This document shows, piece by piece, positions 13,238 through 21,272 of a stretch of DNA of 64,000 bases. The stretch is taken from positions 1 to 64,000 of the forward strand of contig NZ_PYBW01000028.1 in NCBI RefSeq assembly GCF_003205575.1, in the 5' to 3' direction. Source of the DNA: Streptomyces tateyamensis (GTDB taxonomy: Bacteria > Actinomycetota > Actinomycetes > Streptomycetales > Streptomycetaceae). Position 1 is the first letter of the stretch, and every line of letters begins with the position of its first letter. Made by a program: the position numbers and the translations under genes. The notes under the pieces are model-generated. The model ran no database searches, had not been told where the DNA came from, and was given only the letters and a program-made list of their open reading frames with translations.

Positions 13238-15646
13238 TTGGGCGCCTTGAACAGGGTGAGCAGGAGCGAGACAGGTCCTGACGGCGGCCCGTCCCCGGTT
13301 GCCCGGGTAGGCCGGATCCCGCGAAGTTCCACCACCCTTACCAGCACGGCCCCGTCCTCCGATCTGCTCACCGTTCCGGTCGGTCCCGCCCTGCTCAGCG
13401 CCACCGCGCTCTCCGGCGTCGGCACCGGCACCGGTCTCGGCGGCAGCAGCAACTTCGGCAGCACTGGCCTCGGCGCCGCCCTCGGTGGCCCGGCTCCGCT
13501 CGGCGCCACGCCGCTCGGTGCCACCCCGCTCGGTTCGGCTCCGCTCGCCGGTCCGCTCAGCCCCGCCGCCCTGGGCGCCGCCGCCCTCGGCGGCCCGGCT
13601 CTGGGCAGCGGCGCGCTCGGCGGCGGCAGCCTGGGGCCCGGCGTCAGCAACGCCCCGCGCAAGCTCGCGGGTCGTCGCCGCCGCGAGACGGTGGCCGTCC
13701 TGATCTTCAGCGGCGCACCGATCTTCGAGAGCTCGATCCCGCTCTCCGTCTTCGGCGTGGACCGCCAGGACGCGGGGGTGCCGCGCTACCGCCTGCTGGT
13801 CTGCGCCGGCGAGGACGGCCCGCTGACCACCACCGGTGGAGTCACCCTCACCGCCCCGTTCGGGCTGGAGGCCCTCTCCCGGGCCGGCACCATCGTGGTC
13901 CCGGCCTGGCGGTCGATCTCCCAGCCGCCGCCGGTCGAGGCGATCGCCGCCCTGCGCAAGGCGCACCACGAGGGCGCCCGGATCATCGGCCTGTGCACCG
14001 GAGCCTTCGTGCTCGCCGCCGCCGGCCTGCTGGACGGCCGGCCGGCCACCACCCACTGGATGTACGCGCCGACGCTGGCCAAGCGGTACCCCCGGGTGCA
14101 CGTCGACCCGCGCGAACTCTTCGTGGACGACGGCGATGTCCTCACCTCGGCCGGCACCGCCGCCGGCATCGACCTCTGCCTGCACGTGGTGCGCAGCGAC
14201 CACGGCGCCGAGGCGGCCAACGCGCTCGCCCGTCGCCTGGTGGTGCCCAACCGGCGCAGCGGGGGCGGGCAGGCCCAGTACATCGATCAGTCTTTACCTG
14301 AGGAGATCGGCAACGACCCGCTGGCCGAGGTCGTGACCTGGGCACTGGAGAACCTCAACCAGCAGTTCGACGTCGAGGTACTGGCTGCCCGCGCGTACAT
14401 GAGCCGACGCACCTTCGACCGTCGGTTCCGCACCCTCACCGGCAGCGCACCACTGCAGTGGCTGATCACTCAGCGGGTGCTGCAGGCGCAGCGGCTGCTG
14501 GAGACCTCCGAGCTGTCGGTGGACGATGTGGCGCGCCGCTGCGGGTTCCGCTCACCGGTGGCGCTGCGCGGGCACTTCCGGCGCCAGCTCGGCGTGTCTC
14601 CGGCCGCCTACCGGACCAACTACCGCGCCCGGCGCCCGGGTACGGGCAGTACCGGGGGTACGTCGACGACGGGTTCCCTCACGGGGGGTCCCGGGTTCGC
14701 CGGGGCCACGGTGGGCGCCGGCGTAGGCATGGGTGCCGGCGCGACGGGGCTGCCCGGGGCGGCTGGTATGCCGTTCGGTGCCGTCTCCAACTCCGGCTCC
14801 GGGGCGGCCGCACACTCGGGTGGACCGGTTCCGGTCTCCGCCGCCGGCAGCGGGTCGGGCGGCAGCGGCCTGCTCGGCGTGCCCGGGTCCGGCCCCGGGC
14901 ACGCACAGGGGCACGGCGCGGGCTCGACGCTCACCGGCGGACCGGGCCAGCCCGGGTCCACCGCCGGGGCGGCCAACCAGACCTTCCCCACCCACCAGGG
15001 CAACCCGGGCAACCCGAGTGGTGCCGGACGGCCCCGGGTGGCAGCTCAGGGGCAGCAGGGGCTGCCGAGCCCGGCGAAGAACCGGATCCGTCCGCTGGTC
15101 CCGCCGCAGCCCGGTCCGGCTACCCGGCGTGGTCCGGTCCCGGCGGCCCGCCCGGTCGAGCACGCCGTGGCCGAGGACGGGCACTCCCAGCCGGGTGCCC
15201 GCGGCGCCGGTGCTGGTCATCGCGCCGCCGAACGGCCCGCGGAGGCACGGTCGGAGGCTCGTCCGGACCGCGCCGGCCGCGTCACGGGCCGCCCGGGAAG
15301 CAGCCCGACGGCTACCGGCAGCACCGGCACCGGCAGTGGCGCCGGTACTGGCACCGGGGCTGGGGCCGGAGTCGGGACCGGGACGCCGGCCGTGGCCGGG
15401 ACGAGCGCCAGCGCCCGTGCCCGCGCCGCCGCCAACGGCCTCGCCGGACGGACGCTCAGCTCACCGTCCCTCGGGAGCCGTCAGACCGGTCCCGGGGCGC
15501 CGGCCTCGGCGACGGCAGCGTCCTCGGCAGCGTCAGCCGCGGCCCGCTCCGGCGCACGTGGCACCGGCGCAACGGAGGCGGCGGACCACCCGGCCGAGCC
15601 ACGCGCCACGGACCGCCGGGCTCCCGAACCGGACCTCGGGAGCTGA
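13238..15646 (+). CDS. adpA: AdpA-type AraC-family master regulator with long extensions
   Basis: The core matches AdpA, the central developmental and antibiotic regulator of Streptomyces: a DJ-1/PfpI-like dimerisation domain (about residues 148-330, with VFGVDRQDAGVPRYRLLVC and GLCTGAFVLAAAGLLDGRPA) and an AraC DNA-binding domain (about 360-460, with RAYMSRRTFDRRFRTLTG and CGFRSPVALRGHFRRQLG). The ORF is 802 residues, about twice the usual 400, because of a Gly/Ala/Leu-rich N-terminal extension of about 145 residues and a 340-residue Gly/Pro/Ala/Ser/Thr tail. The start is uncertain: TTG 13238, TTG 13247 and GTG 13256 are the only options upstream of the conserved core, so most of the N-terminal extension must be real. 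An in-frame TTA codon lies at 14294. The gene precedes orn, as in other streptomycetes. Confidence 0.9.
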   Translation: MGALNRVSRSETGPDGGPSPVARVGRIPRSSTTLTSTAPSSDLLTVPVGPALLSATALSGVGTGTGLGGSSNFGSTGLGAALGGPAPLGATPLGATPLGSAPLAGPLSPAALGAAALGGPALGSGALGGGSLGPGVSNAPRKLAGRRRRETVAVLIFSGAPIFESSIPLSVFGVDRQDAGVPRYRLLVCAGEDGPLTTTGGVTLTAPFGLEALSRAGTIVVPAWRSISQPPPVEAIAALRKAHHEGARIIGLCTGAFVLAAAGLLDGRPATTHWMYAPTLAKRYPRVHVDPRELFVDDGDVLTSAGTAAGIDLCLHVVRSDHGAEAANALARRLVVPNRRSGGGQAQYIDQSLPEEIGNDPLAEVVTWALENLNQQFDVEVLAARAYMSRRTFDRRFRTLTGSAPLQWLITQRVLQAQRLLETSELSVDDVARRCGFRSPVALRGHFRRQLGVSPAAYRTNYRARRPGTGSTGGTSTTGSLTGGPGFAGATVGAGVGMGAGATGLPGAAGMPFGAVSNSGSGAAAHSGGPVPVSAAGSGSGGSGLLGVPGSGPGHAQGHGAGSTLTGGPGQPGSTAGAANQTFPTHQGNPGNPSGAGRPRVAAQGQQGLPSPAKNRIRPLVPPQPGPATRRGPVPAARPVEHAVAEDGHSQPGARGAGAGHRAAERPAEARSEARPDRAGRVTGRPGSSPTATGSTGTGSGAGTGTGAGAGVGTGTPAVAGTSASARARAAANGLAGRTLSSPSLGSRQTGPGAPASATAASSAASAAARSGARGTGATEAADHPAEPRATDRRAPEPDLGS
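14294..14296 (+). promoter_or_regulatory. In-frame TTA leucine codon in adpA (bldA control point)
   Basis: Codon 353 of the adpA frame is TTA, in the QSLPEE segment between the DJ-1-like and AraC domains. This is the known position of the conserved TTA codon in streptomycete adpA genes, where translation depends on the rare tRNA-Leu(UUA) encoded by bldA. In such high-GC DNA TTA is very rare, which supports a regulatory role. Confidence 0.9.
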
Positions 15647-16101
<455 letters not shown>

Positions 16102-16707
16102 GTGAATGACCGTTTGGTATGGATCGACTGTGAAATGACCGGCCTCGACCTGGAGCGCGACGCGCTGATCGAGGTAGCCGCGCTGGTCACCGACTCGGAG
16201 CTGAACATCCTCGGCGAGGGTGTGGACGTGGTGATCCGTCCGCCTGCGCAGGCCCTGGAGACCATGCCTGAGGTGGTGCGCCAGATGCACACCGCCTCCG
16301 GCCTGCTCGAGGAGCTGGCGGCGGGCGTCACCCTGGCCGAGGCCGAGAAGCTGGTGCTGGACTACGTCCGCCAGCACGCACCCGAGGCCGGCAAGACCCC
16401 GCTGTGCGGGAACTCGGTGGCCACCGACCGCGGTTTCCTCTCCCGGGACATGCCCGCGCTGGAGGGCCACCTGCACTACCGCATCGTGGACGTCTCCTCG
16501 ATCAAGGAGCTCTCCCGCCGCTGGTACCCGAAGGCCTACTACAACAGCCCGCAGAAGGGCGGCAACCACCGGGCGCTGGCGGACATTCGGGAGAGCATCG
16601 CCGAACTGCGCTACTACCGCGAGACGGTGTTCGTCCCCGCGCCCGGACCGGACGCCGACGACGCCCGCCGGATCGCCGCGAAGCACCAGCTCCCGGCCGA
16701 CAAGTAG
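16102..16707 (+). CDS. orn: Oligoribonuclease
   Basis: The 201-residue product is a DEDDh 3'-5' exoribonuclease that degrades 2-5 nt RNA and pGpG in the cytoplasm. The family motifs are complete: LVWIDCEMTGLDLERD (first D and E), LCGNSVATDRGFL (second D), and GGNHRALADIRESI (H and last D). The GTG at 16102 gives the exact family start MNDRLVWIDCEM and length; the frame upstream is a shadow of adpA. Orn follows adpA in Streptomyces (where it is called ornA) and affects growth and morphology there. Confidence 0.95.
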   Translation: MNDRLVWIDCEMTGLDLERDALIEVAALVTDSELNILGEGVDVVIRPPAQALETMPEVVRQMHTASGLLEELAAGVTLAEAEKLVLDYVRQHAPEAGKTPLCGNSVATDRGFLSRDMPALEGHLHYRIVDVSSIKELSRRWYPKAYYNSPQKGGNHRALADIRESIAELRYYRETVFVPAPGPDADDARRIAAKHQLPADK

Positions 16708-16742
16708 TCCCCTCCGGTACCCGCCCGAGGCCCCGCCCCCGA

Positions 16743-16825
16743 CAGCCGCTCCCGGCACCCGACTCCGACGAATCCGCAGGCCCGGGGACCGGCGGCCCGC
16801 CGGAGTCCCGTGCCGGGGGCGGCTG
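16743..16825 (+). terminator. Terminator-like hairpin after orn
   Basis: Inverted arms at 16743-16768 and 16800-16825 pair almost perfectly (outer 16 bp with one mismatch, extended by 8 to 10 more). The structure starts 36 nt after the orn stop, has no T-run, and is of the type common in high-GC actinobacteria. Confidence 0.65.
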
Positions 16826-16902
16826 TTGTGACCCCGGTCACCTGGCCGCCCCCGGGGCCTCCGCCGGCGGAAACCCTGGCGCGAGCACTCCGTCGGATCC
16901 TG

Positions 16903-16908
16903 TAGAGT
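16903..16908 (+). promoter_or_regulatory. Probable -10 element of the tRNA-His promoter
   Basis: TAGAGT lies about 33 nt upstream of the tRNA. It fits the TANNNT vegetative -10 pattern. A matching -35 box is not clear. Confidence 0.4.
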
Positions 16909-16940
16909 TCTTCCTGTCAGCGCGGGAACGCGCCGGACAT

Positions 16941-17017
16941 GGTGGGCGTAGCTCAGTTGGTAGAGCACCTGGTTGTGGTCCAGGTGGCCGCGGGTTCGAG
17001 TCCCGTCGCTCACCCCA
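16941..17017 (+). tRNA. tRNA-His (anticodon GTG), CCA encoded
   Basis: The cloverleaf is complete: a 7-bp acceptor stem GTGGGCG/CGCTCAC with one G-T pair, the extra 5' G (16941) paired with discriminator C (17014) that marks histidine tRNAs, D-loop GCTCAGTTGGTAGAGC, anticodon loop TTGTGGT with GTG, T-arm GCGGGTTCGAGTCCCGT, and an encoded CCA (17015-17017). The 3' part serves as the prophage integration site; the inserted phage sequence restores it exactly, so the tRNA stays functional. Confidence 0.97.
16991..17017 (+). repeat. attL: prophage attachment site in tRNA-His
   Basis: This 27-bp sequence covers the T-arm, the acceptor 3' strand and the CCA. It recurs exactly at 59285-59311. Direct repetition of a tRNA 3' end with an integrase gene just inside marks the left boundary of the integrated element. 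Confidence 0.93.
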
Positions 17018-17020
17018 GAT

Positions 17021-17064
17021 GATCAAGGTCTGACCAGCAAGTTTGGTCAGACCTTGATCCTTTT
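17021..17064 (+). terminator. Phage-supplied terminator after tRNA-His
   Basis: Perfect 16-bp arms (17021-17036 and 17044-17059) with a 7-nt loop are followed by CTTTT. The hairpin starts 3 nt after the attL core, inside the prophage, and would end the tRNA transcript. Confidence 0.88.
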
Positions 17065-17123
17065 CCGAAATATGTCAGCACGACGTCATCACAGACCCCG
17101 AATTGGGGGTCTACCGTCATGCC

Positions 17124-18398
17124 ATGGCGACGATCAGAGAGCGCCCCCGCAAGACCGGCGGCATCACCTACACGGTGCTGTGGCGGGCCGGCGGCACGCG
17201 CGACGGCAAGCAGGAGTCCGAGAACTTTCCCGACGACCCGAGGGCAGCCGAAGTCTTCAAGGGCCTCGTCGACATGCACGCCCAGCAGTGGCCGCCCGGC
17301 TGGGTCCGCGGGCAGGGCTTCGTCCAGGCGATGCCGGCCCGAGGCAAGGACCAGCCCTTCGCCGAGTGGGCGCACCGAGTCGTTGACCGGCTCACCGGCA
17401 TCGAAGAGCGCACCCGCGGCGACTACCACCGCGACATCGACAACCACTTCGCCGGCGTCCTGGTCCACGCCGAGCCGTCCGGCCGCATCGTGGCGCCGAC
17501 GGTAGCCAATGTCACTGCTGCGGACGTCACCGACTGGGTGCGCGCCCAGGAGGACGGGAAGGTCCGCGATGGCGACCCCGAGCAGTGGGAACGACAGCCA
17601 GCGGCCCCCAAGTCGATCAGCAACCGCCACGGGCTGCTCTACGGCATCTTTCAGGCCGCCATCGAGGCCGAGCCTCCCCTGCGCTCCGCGAACCCGTGCG
17701 CCAAGACGAAGCTGCCGCGGATCGATTCGGGGACCGAGGACGAGATGGTGTTCCTGGAGCACACCGAGTGGCAGCGGCTGCGCGCGGAGATCGCAAGCAT
17801 CAACGGCGGCGACGGCGTCGACATCGCCGACGTCCTCGTTGCCACGGGGCTCCGCTGGGGCGAACTGGCGGCCCTTCAGGTCCGCGATCTGAATTTGGCT
17901 GGATCTAACCCCACCTTGCGAGTGGCCCGGGCCTGGAAGCGGCAGCGGGACAACTCGCTGAAGCTCGGGCCGCCGAAGACGAAGAAGAGCCGCCGCACCC
18001 TCGCCCTTTCGGCGGGCACGGTGGAGATCCTGCGGCGCAACGTCGTAGCCAAGAGCGGCGAGGACTTCGTCTTCACGACCGCATGGGGCAACCCGTGGCG
18101 GCACTCGAACTACTACAACCGCCGCTGGCTGCCAGCAGTCAGGGCCGCGCAGACCAAAGGGCTCCCGAAGGCCCCCCGCCTGCATGACCTGCGGCACACG
18201 CACGTCAGCTGGCTGATCGCCAAGAACATCCCGCTGCCTGCCATCCAAGCCAGGCTGGGCCACGAGTCGATCACGACAACCGTGGACCGGTACGGCCACC
18301 TGGTTCGGGCGCTCGACGGCGAAATCGTGGCCGCCATCCAGGCCGCGATGGCGGCGGATGACGGCCCTGGGCTGCGGCTCGTGGAGCGCCTCGGCTAA
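17124..18398 (+). CDS. int: Tyrosine-type site-specific integrase
   Basis: The 424-residue recombinase should integrate and excise the prophage at tRNA-His. It has an N-terminal arm-binding region, a SAM-like core-binding domain (about 75-180), and the catalytic domain with Arg244 in ATGLRWGELAAL, the H-x-x-R box at HDLRH (His354, Arg357), GHESITTT, and nucleophile Tyr390 in DRYGHL. The ATG at 17124 (MATIRERPRK) was chosen; a TTG at 17103 in frame is less likely. It is transcribed away from attL and its stop overlaps the convergent small gene by 4 nt. Confidence 0.93.
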   Translation: MATIRERPRKTGGITYTVLWRAGGTRDGKQESENFPDDPRAAEVFKGLVDMHAQQWPPGWVRGQGFVQAMPARGKDQPFAEWAHRVVDRLTGIEERTRGDYHRDIDNHFAGVLVHAEPSGRIVAPTVANVTAADVTDWVRAQEDGKVRDGDPEQWERQPAAPKSISNRHGLLYGIFQAAIEAEPPLRSANPCAKTKLPRIDSGTEDEMVFLEHTEWQRLRAEIASINGGDGVDIADVLVATGLRWGELAALQVRDLNLAGSNPTLRVARAWKRQRDNSLKLGPPKTKKSRRTLALSAGTVEILRRNVVAKSGEDFVFTTAWGNPWRHSNYYNRRWLPAVRAAQTKGLPKAPRLHDLRHTHVSWLIAKNIPLPAIQARLGHESITTTVDRYGHLVRALDGEIVAAIQAAMAADDGPGLRLVERLG

Positions 18399-18628
18399 GC
18401 GGTGCTGACCTGCTGGGCCGTGGTCATCATCAAGGCCATGGCCCAGTCCCAGTTTTGGCTCCAGCCGCCGGCGTCGAGAGTGTGCTGGATCATCTCTTCC
18501 ATCTCGGCGGCCGCCTCGGCGCTCATGTCCTTCTCCAGGATCGCCCAGCCGATGAGCCCGTGGCCTTCGACCTTCGCCACCCGGCGCCCGTTCGGCAGGC
18601 TCGGCACCCTGATGACCATCGCTCGCAT
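18395..18628 (-). CDS. Small conserved-looking phage protein
   Basis: A 77-residue acidic protein with a short beta-rich N-terminus (MRAMVIRVPSLPNGRRVAKV) and a helical C-terminus (DMSAEAAAEMEEMIQHTL, then WSQNWDWAMALMM). No family is recognised. The ATG at 18628 has a GGGGA upstream; the frame is open further (to 18736) but that part has poor coding character. It is convergent with the integrase gene and lies downstream of the repressor, so it may be expressed in the lysogen. Confidence 0.6.
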   Translation of the reverse strand: MRAMVIRVPSLPNGRRVAKVEGHGLIGWAILEKDMSAEAAAEMEEMIQHTLDAGGWSQNWDWAMALMMTTAQQVSTA

Positions 18629-18778
18629 CGTCAATCCGTCCCCTTCGGGCGGGTGACGCGCGGCATGACTCGACAGGCTGTGCGAGGTGGCACGCGAGAA
18701 ACCGCCGTGAGCGCAGTGTCCCCAGGTGGAGCACACATCATGCCGCGTCCCACGGACAGATGGTAGTACCGGAACGCA

Positions 18779-19195
18779 CTACTCCTGAGGGTCCGCCAGC
18801 TCCCGGGCGAACCTGCGCGCGAAGATCTCTGCGACCTCGGCAAGTTCGCGCCGGCCCTCAGCGTCCAACTCGTTCATCCTGGCGACGACGATCTGTACAG
18901 AGCCGTCTGACGACCACTCAGGCTCAGCGGACTCGACACCCATGAACTGAGCTGCGGCCGCGCGAGCCACCAGTTGGAAGGGCAGGCGCAAGCCGCGTGC
19001 CAGCGCCTCCAGGCGTTGGCGCTTGGGCACCTCCTTCAGCTGGCCGAGTTCCAGGCGGTTGATCCAGGAGCCATTCAGATCCGGGTCTCCGGAAGCCTCG
19101 ACCACCTGGCTCAGGCTCATGCCGAGTTCAGCGCGCTGGGCCTTCACCAGTCGGGACAGGTCGTCCCGCGTCTCCTTAGCCATAAGGGGCATCAT
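18779..19195 (-). CDS. HTH (XRE-type) phage repressor candidate
   Basis: A 138-residue protein with an N-terminal helix-turn-helix (about residues 9-75: LSRLVKAQRAELGMSLSQVV, then GSWINRLELGQL, then LEALARGLRLP) and a C-terminal helical tail rich in Glu and Arg. The ATG at 19195 follows AGGAG by 6 nt; a downstream ATG at 19183 is also possible. Its minus-strand position, divergent from a small HTH gene and next to integrase, is the classic place of an immunity repressor. No protease or self-cleavage domain is present, so induction would not be by LexA-like autocleavage. Confidence 0.75.
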   Translation of the reverse strand: MMPLMAKETRDDLSRLVKAQRAELGMSLSQVVEASGDPDLNGSWINRLELGQLKEVPKRQRLEALARGLRLPFQLVARAAAAQFMGVESAEPEWSSDGSVQIVVARMNELDAEGRRELAEVAEIFARRFARELADPQE

Positions 19196-19368
19196 CCCGC
19201 ACTCCTGTTCACCTGCGTGTCTACCGTTCCCTTAAGTAACTCCAAAAGGTTGCCCAGGTGGGCGGTAGGGCCATATTCCCCCACGGGGACGCATTGTCCA
19301 TCACAGGGGGAGGCGCACAACAGGGCGCAGCGGAGATGAGTGGCATGCCCCGGCCATTTCATTGGCGG

Positions 19369-19451
19369 GATGAACGCAGCATCTCAGAGCGATAGACAAT
19401 CCGTCCCCGCCATGCGATGCTCTGTTCATCACCACACCGGGATGATTCATC
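19369..19451. promoter_or_regulatory. Candidate repressor operators in the divergent switch region
   Basis: A 15-nt word at 19369-19383 (GATGAACGCAGCATC) recurs inverted at 19416-19430 with two mismatches, and GATGATTCATC at 19441-19451 is a perfect 11-bp dyad with the same GATGA/TCATC ends. They lie between the divergent repressor and cro-like genes, where operators are expected. Confidence 0.45.
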
Positions 19452-19463
19452 GCAGGAGGATTG

Positions 19464-19736
19464 GTGACAGTCCCACGATTTCAGCTCCACGACCCCGACC
19501 TGCTGCGCACCCTCATGCGTCGCACCGGGGACGGAACCCGCACCAGTGTCCGTGATCTCGCCAAGGTCGCCGGCGTCCACGCCAGCCACGTCGGTGAGCT
19601 CCTGACGGGCCACCAGAAGACCGCGACCGGCGAAGTTGCCGCCGCCATCTCTGGACGCATCGGCGTCGACCTGCTGGTCCTGTGGACCCCAGCTGAACGC
19701 ACCGCCAACGCAGTGGAGCAGGAGGTCTCGGTATGA
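19464..19736 (+). CDS. Small HTH protein (Cro-like or early regulator)
   Basis: A 90-residue protein with a helix-turn-helix (about residues 25-60: TSVRDLAKVAGVHASHVGEL, then a GHQKTATGEVAAAISGRIGV segment). GTG 19464 was taken because AGGAGG (19454-19459) lies 4 nt before it; the TTG at 19461 is too close. It is the first gene of the rightward early operon, divergent from the repressor, and is a likely Cro-type regulator. Similar short XRE-like proteins are common at this place in actinophages. Confidence 0.68.
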   Translation: MTVPRFQLHDPDLLRTLMRRTGDGTRTSVRDLAKVAGVHASHVGELLTGHQKTATGEVAAAISGRIGVDLLVLWTPAERTANAVEQEVSV

Positions 19737-20002
19737 GCACCGACGAGGACTACGACTACGCCAGCCTCGCCGCGGTGCTCAACATCCCGCAGTCGTGGAT
19801 CGAGAAGCACAAGGCCCAACTGCCGCGCATCGAGTACGGACGTCACGTCCGGTTCTCGCGGGAGCACGCCGCAGAGATCCGCGCCCTCTTCGAGGTCCGT
19901 CCGGCTCCCGCGTCGACTCTGATCGACGCCCCGTCGGTGCCGGCCACGTTGCTCGACCTGAAGCCCGGGCGCGCGCCTCGCGGCCGTCGCCGCTCCGCTT
20001 AA
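19733..20002 (+). CDS. Winged-HTH protein, possible excisionase
   Basis: An 89-residue protein whose N-terminal 55 residues (DYASLAAVLNIPQSWIEKHK, then ARI-like LPRIEYGRHVRFSREHAAEI) match the MerR/excisionase-type helix-turn-helix used by Xis proteins. The tail is Pro- and Arg-rich. Its ATG overlaps the upstream stop (ATGA), so it is coupled to the Cro-like gene. The only other Xis candidate is not obvious, so it could guide excision; a plain DNA-binding role is also possible. Confidence 0.62.
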   Translation: MSTDEDYDYASLAAVLNIPQSWIEKHKAQLPRIEYGRHVRFSREHAAEIRALFEVRPAPASTLIDAPSVPATLLDLKPGRAPRGRRRSA

Positions 20003-20018
20003 CCACCCCCGGTGGGGT

Positions 20019-20052
20019 GGGCCGTCCCTTGGCGCCTAACCCGGGACGGCCC
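20019..20052 (+). terminator. Hairpin after the xis-like gene
   Basis: 10-bp perfect arms (20019-20028, 20043-20052) with a 14-nt loop, flanked by further complementary GTGGG/CCCAC sequence. Confidence 0.6.
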
Positions 20053-20093
20053 GGGCCCACCACACCACCCAGAGGAAGAAAGGCAGGCCGATC

Positions 20094-20459
20094 ATGAAGC
20101 CTACCCGCCAGAACCACCCGCAGTCCGGTCCGGCCATCGCGCTGGCCCAGCTGATCACCGAGCACCCCCAGCTGCCCATGCTCAACTGGACGCTCCACAG
20201 GAAGGGGAACCTGCGGGGCGCCCTGCACCGCGTGACTCCCGCTGCGGCGATGGAGCCCACGGCTCGGGACGTCCTCGCCGCCTGGGCCGAGACGCTCAAC
20301 GCCTCGCCCACCCCGCCGATGACGTTCTGGTCCAGCGGCGACGACCAGACGCTCGTTGCGCAGCACGTTCTGACGACGTGGCGCGACGTGGTGGTAGAAA
20401 TCGCCATCTATGCCCCGCTCAGCGAGTACCCCGAGCTGCTGCCGGCGGTGGCCGCGTGA
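20094..20459 (+). CDS. Hypothetical phage protein
   Basis: A 121-residue protein with no recognised family. It looks globular and soluble, with an alpha/beta pattern (AIALAQLITEHPQLPMLNWT, then VEIAIYAPLSEYPEL). It starts with a good GGAAG/AGG upstream and its stop overlaps the following GTG, placing it first in a coupled run of small genes leading to the recombination ATPase. Confidence 0.65.
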   Translation: MKPTRQNHPQSGPAIALAQLITEHPQLPMLNWTLHRKGNLRGALHRVTPAAAMEPTARDVLAAWAETLNASPTPPMTFWSSGDDQTLVAQHVLTTWRDVVVEIAIYAPLSEYPELLPAVAA

Positions 20460-20881
20460 GCGCCACCCCGCGCGAGGTCATCACCCGCGCCACCGACCTG
20501 GTCCGCTCCCTGCTGACCCAGCAGACCACCCCGGCCGGCATCGTCCAGGTCCTCGCGGACGAGCAGCTGCTCAACCCGACCGTCTGGCACGCGTCCCAGG
20601 TGCCGGCCGACGACGCGGACGGCCTGGTGGTGTGGCGGGCCGAGCACACCGCCTTCCCGCTCGGCACCTACACAACCCCCGAGGACGCGCGGGCCCACGC
20701 CGAGGCGCACTTCCGCAGCGTCTGCCGTACTAGGCCCACCCTCGCCTGGTACGAGGAATTCCCGGACGCCAGCACCGCCATGGCCCTGTACGCCACCTAC
20801 GGCGACTCCGAGGTGGTCACGGCCTACCGGGTCGTCCCGCTGACGGTGCTGGACCACTACAACCCGGACGGTGAGTCGTGA
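20456..20881 (+). CDS. Hypothetical phage protein
   Basis: A 141-residue protein from GTG 20456 (GTGA overlap with the previous stop). A helical N-terminus (REVITRATDLVRSLLTQQTT) is followed by a mixed region with AEHTAFPLGTYTTPEDARAHAEAHF, similar to short phage proteins of unknown function found near replication genes. It is translated in a tight cluster with its neighbours. Confidence 0.65.
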   Translation: MSATPREVITRATDLVRSLLTQQTTPAGIVQVLADEQLLNPTVWHASQVPADDADGLVVWRAEHTAFPLGTYTTPEDARAHAEAHFRSVCRTRPTLAWYEEFPDASTAMALYATYGDSEVVTAYRVVPLTVLDHYNPDGES

Positions 20882-21141
20882 CCGGCACGGGAGCGGTCTG
20901 GATGGCAGTCCTCTGCGCCCTGGTCGTCGCGCTGGTGATCGAGGCGTACTGCGAGCAGGTCCGCCACGACCGCCGCGGTGGCACCCCGGCGCCCGCCCGG
21001 GCCGCCCGCGCGTCGCGCCTGCGCCGCCCGTCCCGGCTGCGCCTCGCGTTCTGGCTGTCGGCCGCATGGCTGTGGGTGCAGCTGGCCGCCGTTGCCGAGC
21101 TCACCGCCCGTCAGCCCGCCCGCCACCGGAGGCCCCAGTGA
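20878..21141 (+). CDS. Small membrane protein
   Basis: 87 residues from GTG 20878, overlapping both neighbours by 4 nt. Two hydrophobic helices (about residues 6-22 and 58-75) flank an Arg-rich loop. Probably a small inner-membrane protein of unknown role. Confidence 0.6.
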   Translation: MTGTGAVWMAVLCALVVALVIEAYCEQVRHDRRGGTPAPARAARASRLRRPSRLRLAFWLSAAWLWVQLAAVAELTARQPARHRRPQ

Positions 21142-21272
21142 TCCTCTTCTACGCCGTACTGGTCGGCGCCGCCTGCGGCCTGGTCCTCGCCACCGGCCTG
21201 CGCTGGCTCGCGGCCGCGATTCAGCTCCTGATCGACCTCACCACCACGAAGCCCAAGGGGGGCACCCGATGA
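21138..21272 (+). CDS. Very small membrane protein
   Basis: 44 residues from GTG 21138 with 4-nt overlaps on both sides. Almost the whole N-terminal two thirds is one hydrophobic helix (ILFYAVLVGAACGLVLATGL, then LAAAIQLLI) followed by a short basic tail. The exact overlap spacing supports a real gene. Function unknown. Confidence 0.55.
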   Translation: MILFYAVLVGAACGLVLATGLRWLAAAIQLLIDLTTTKPKGGTR

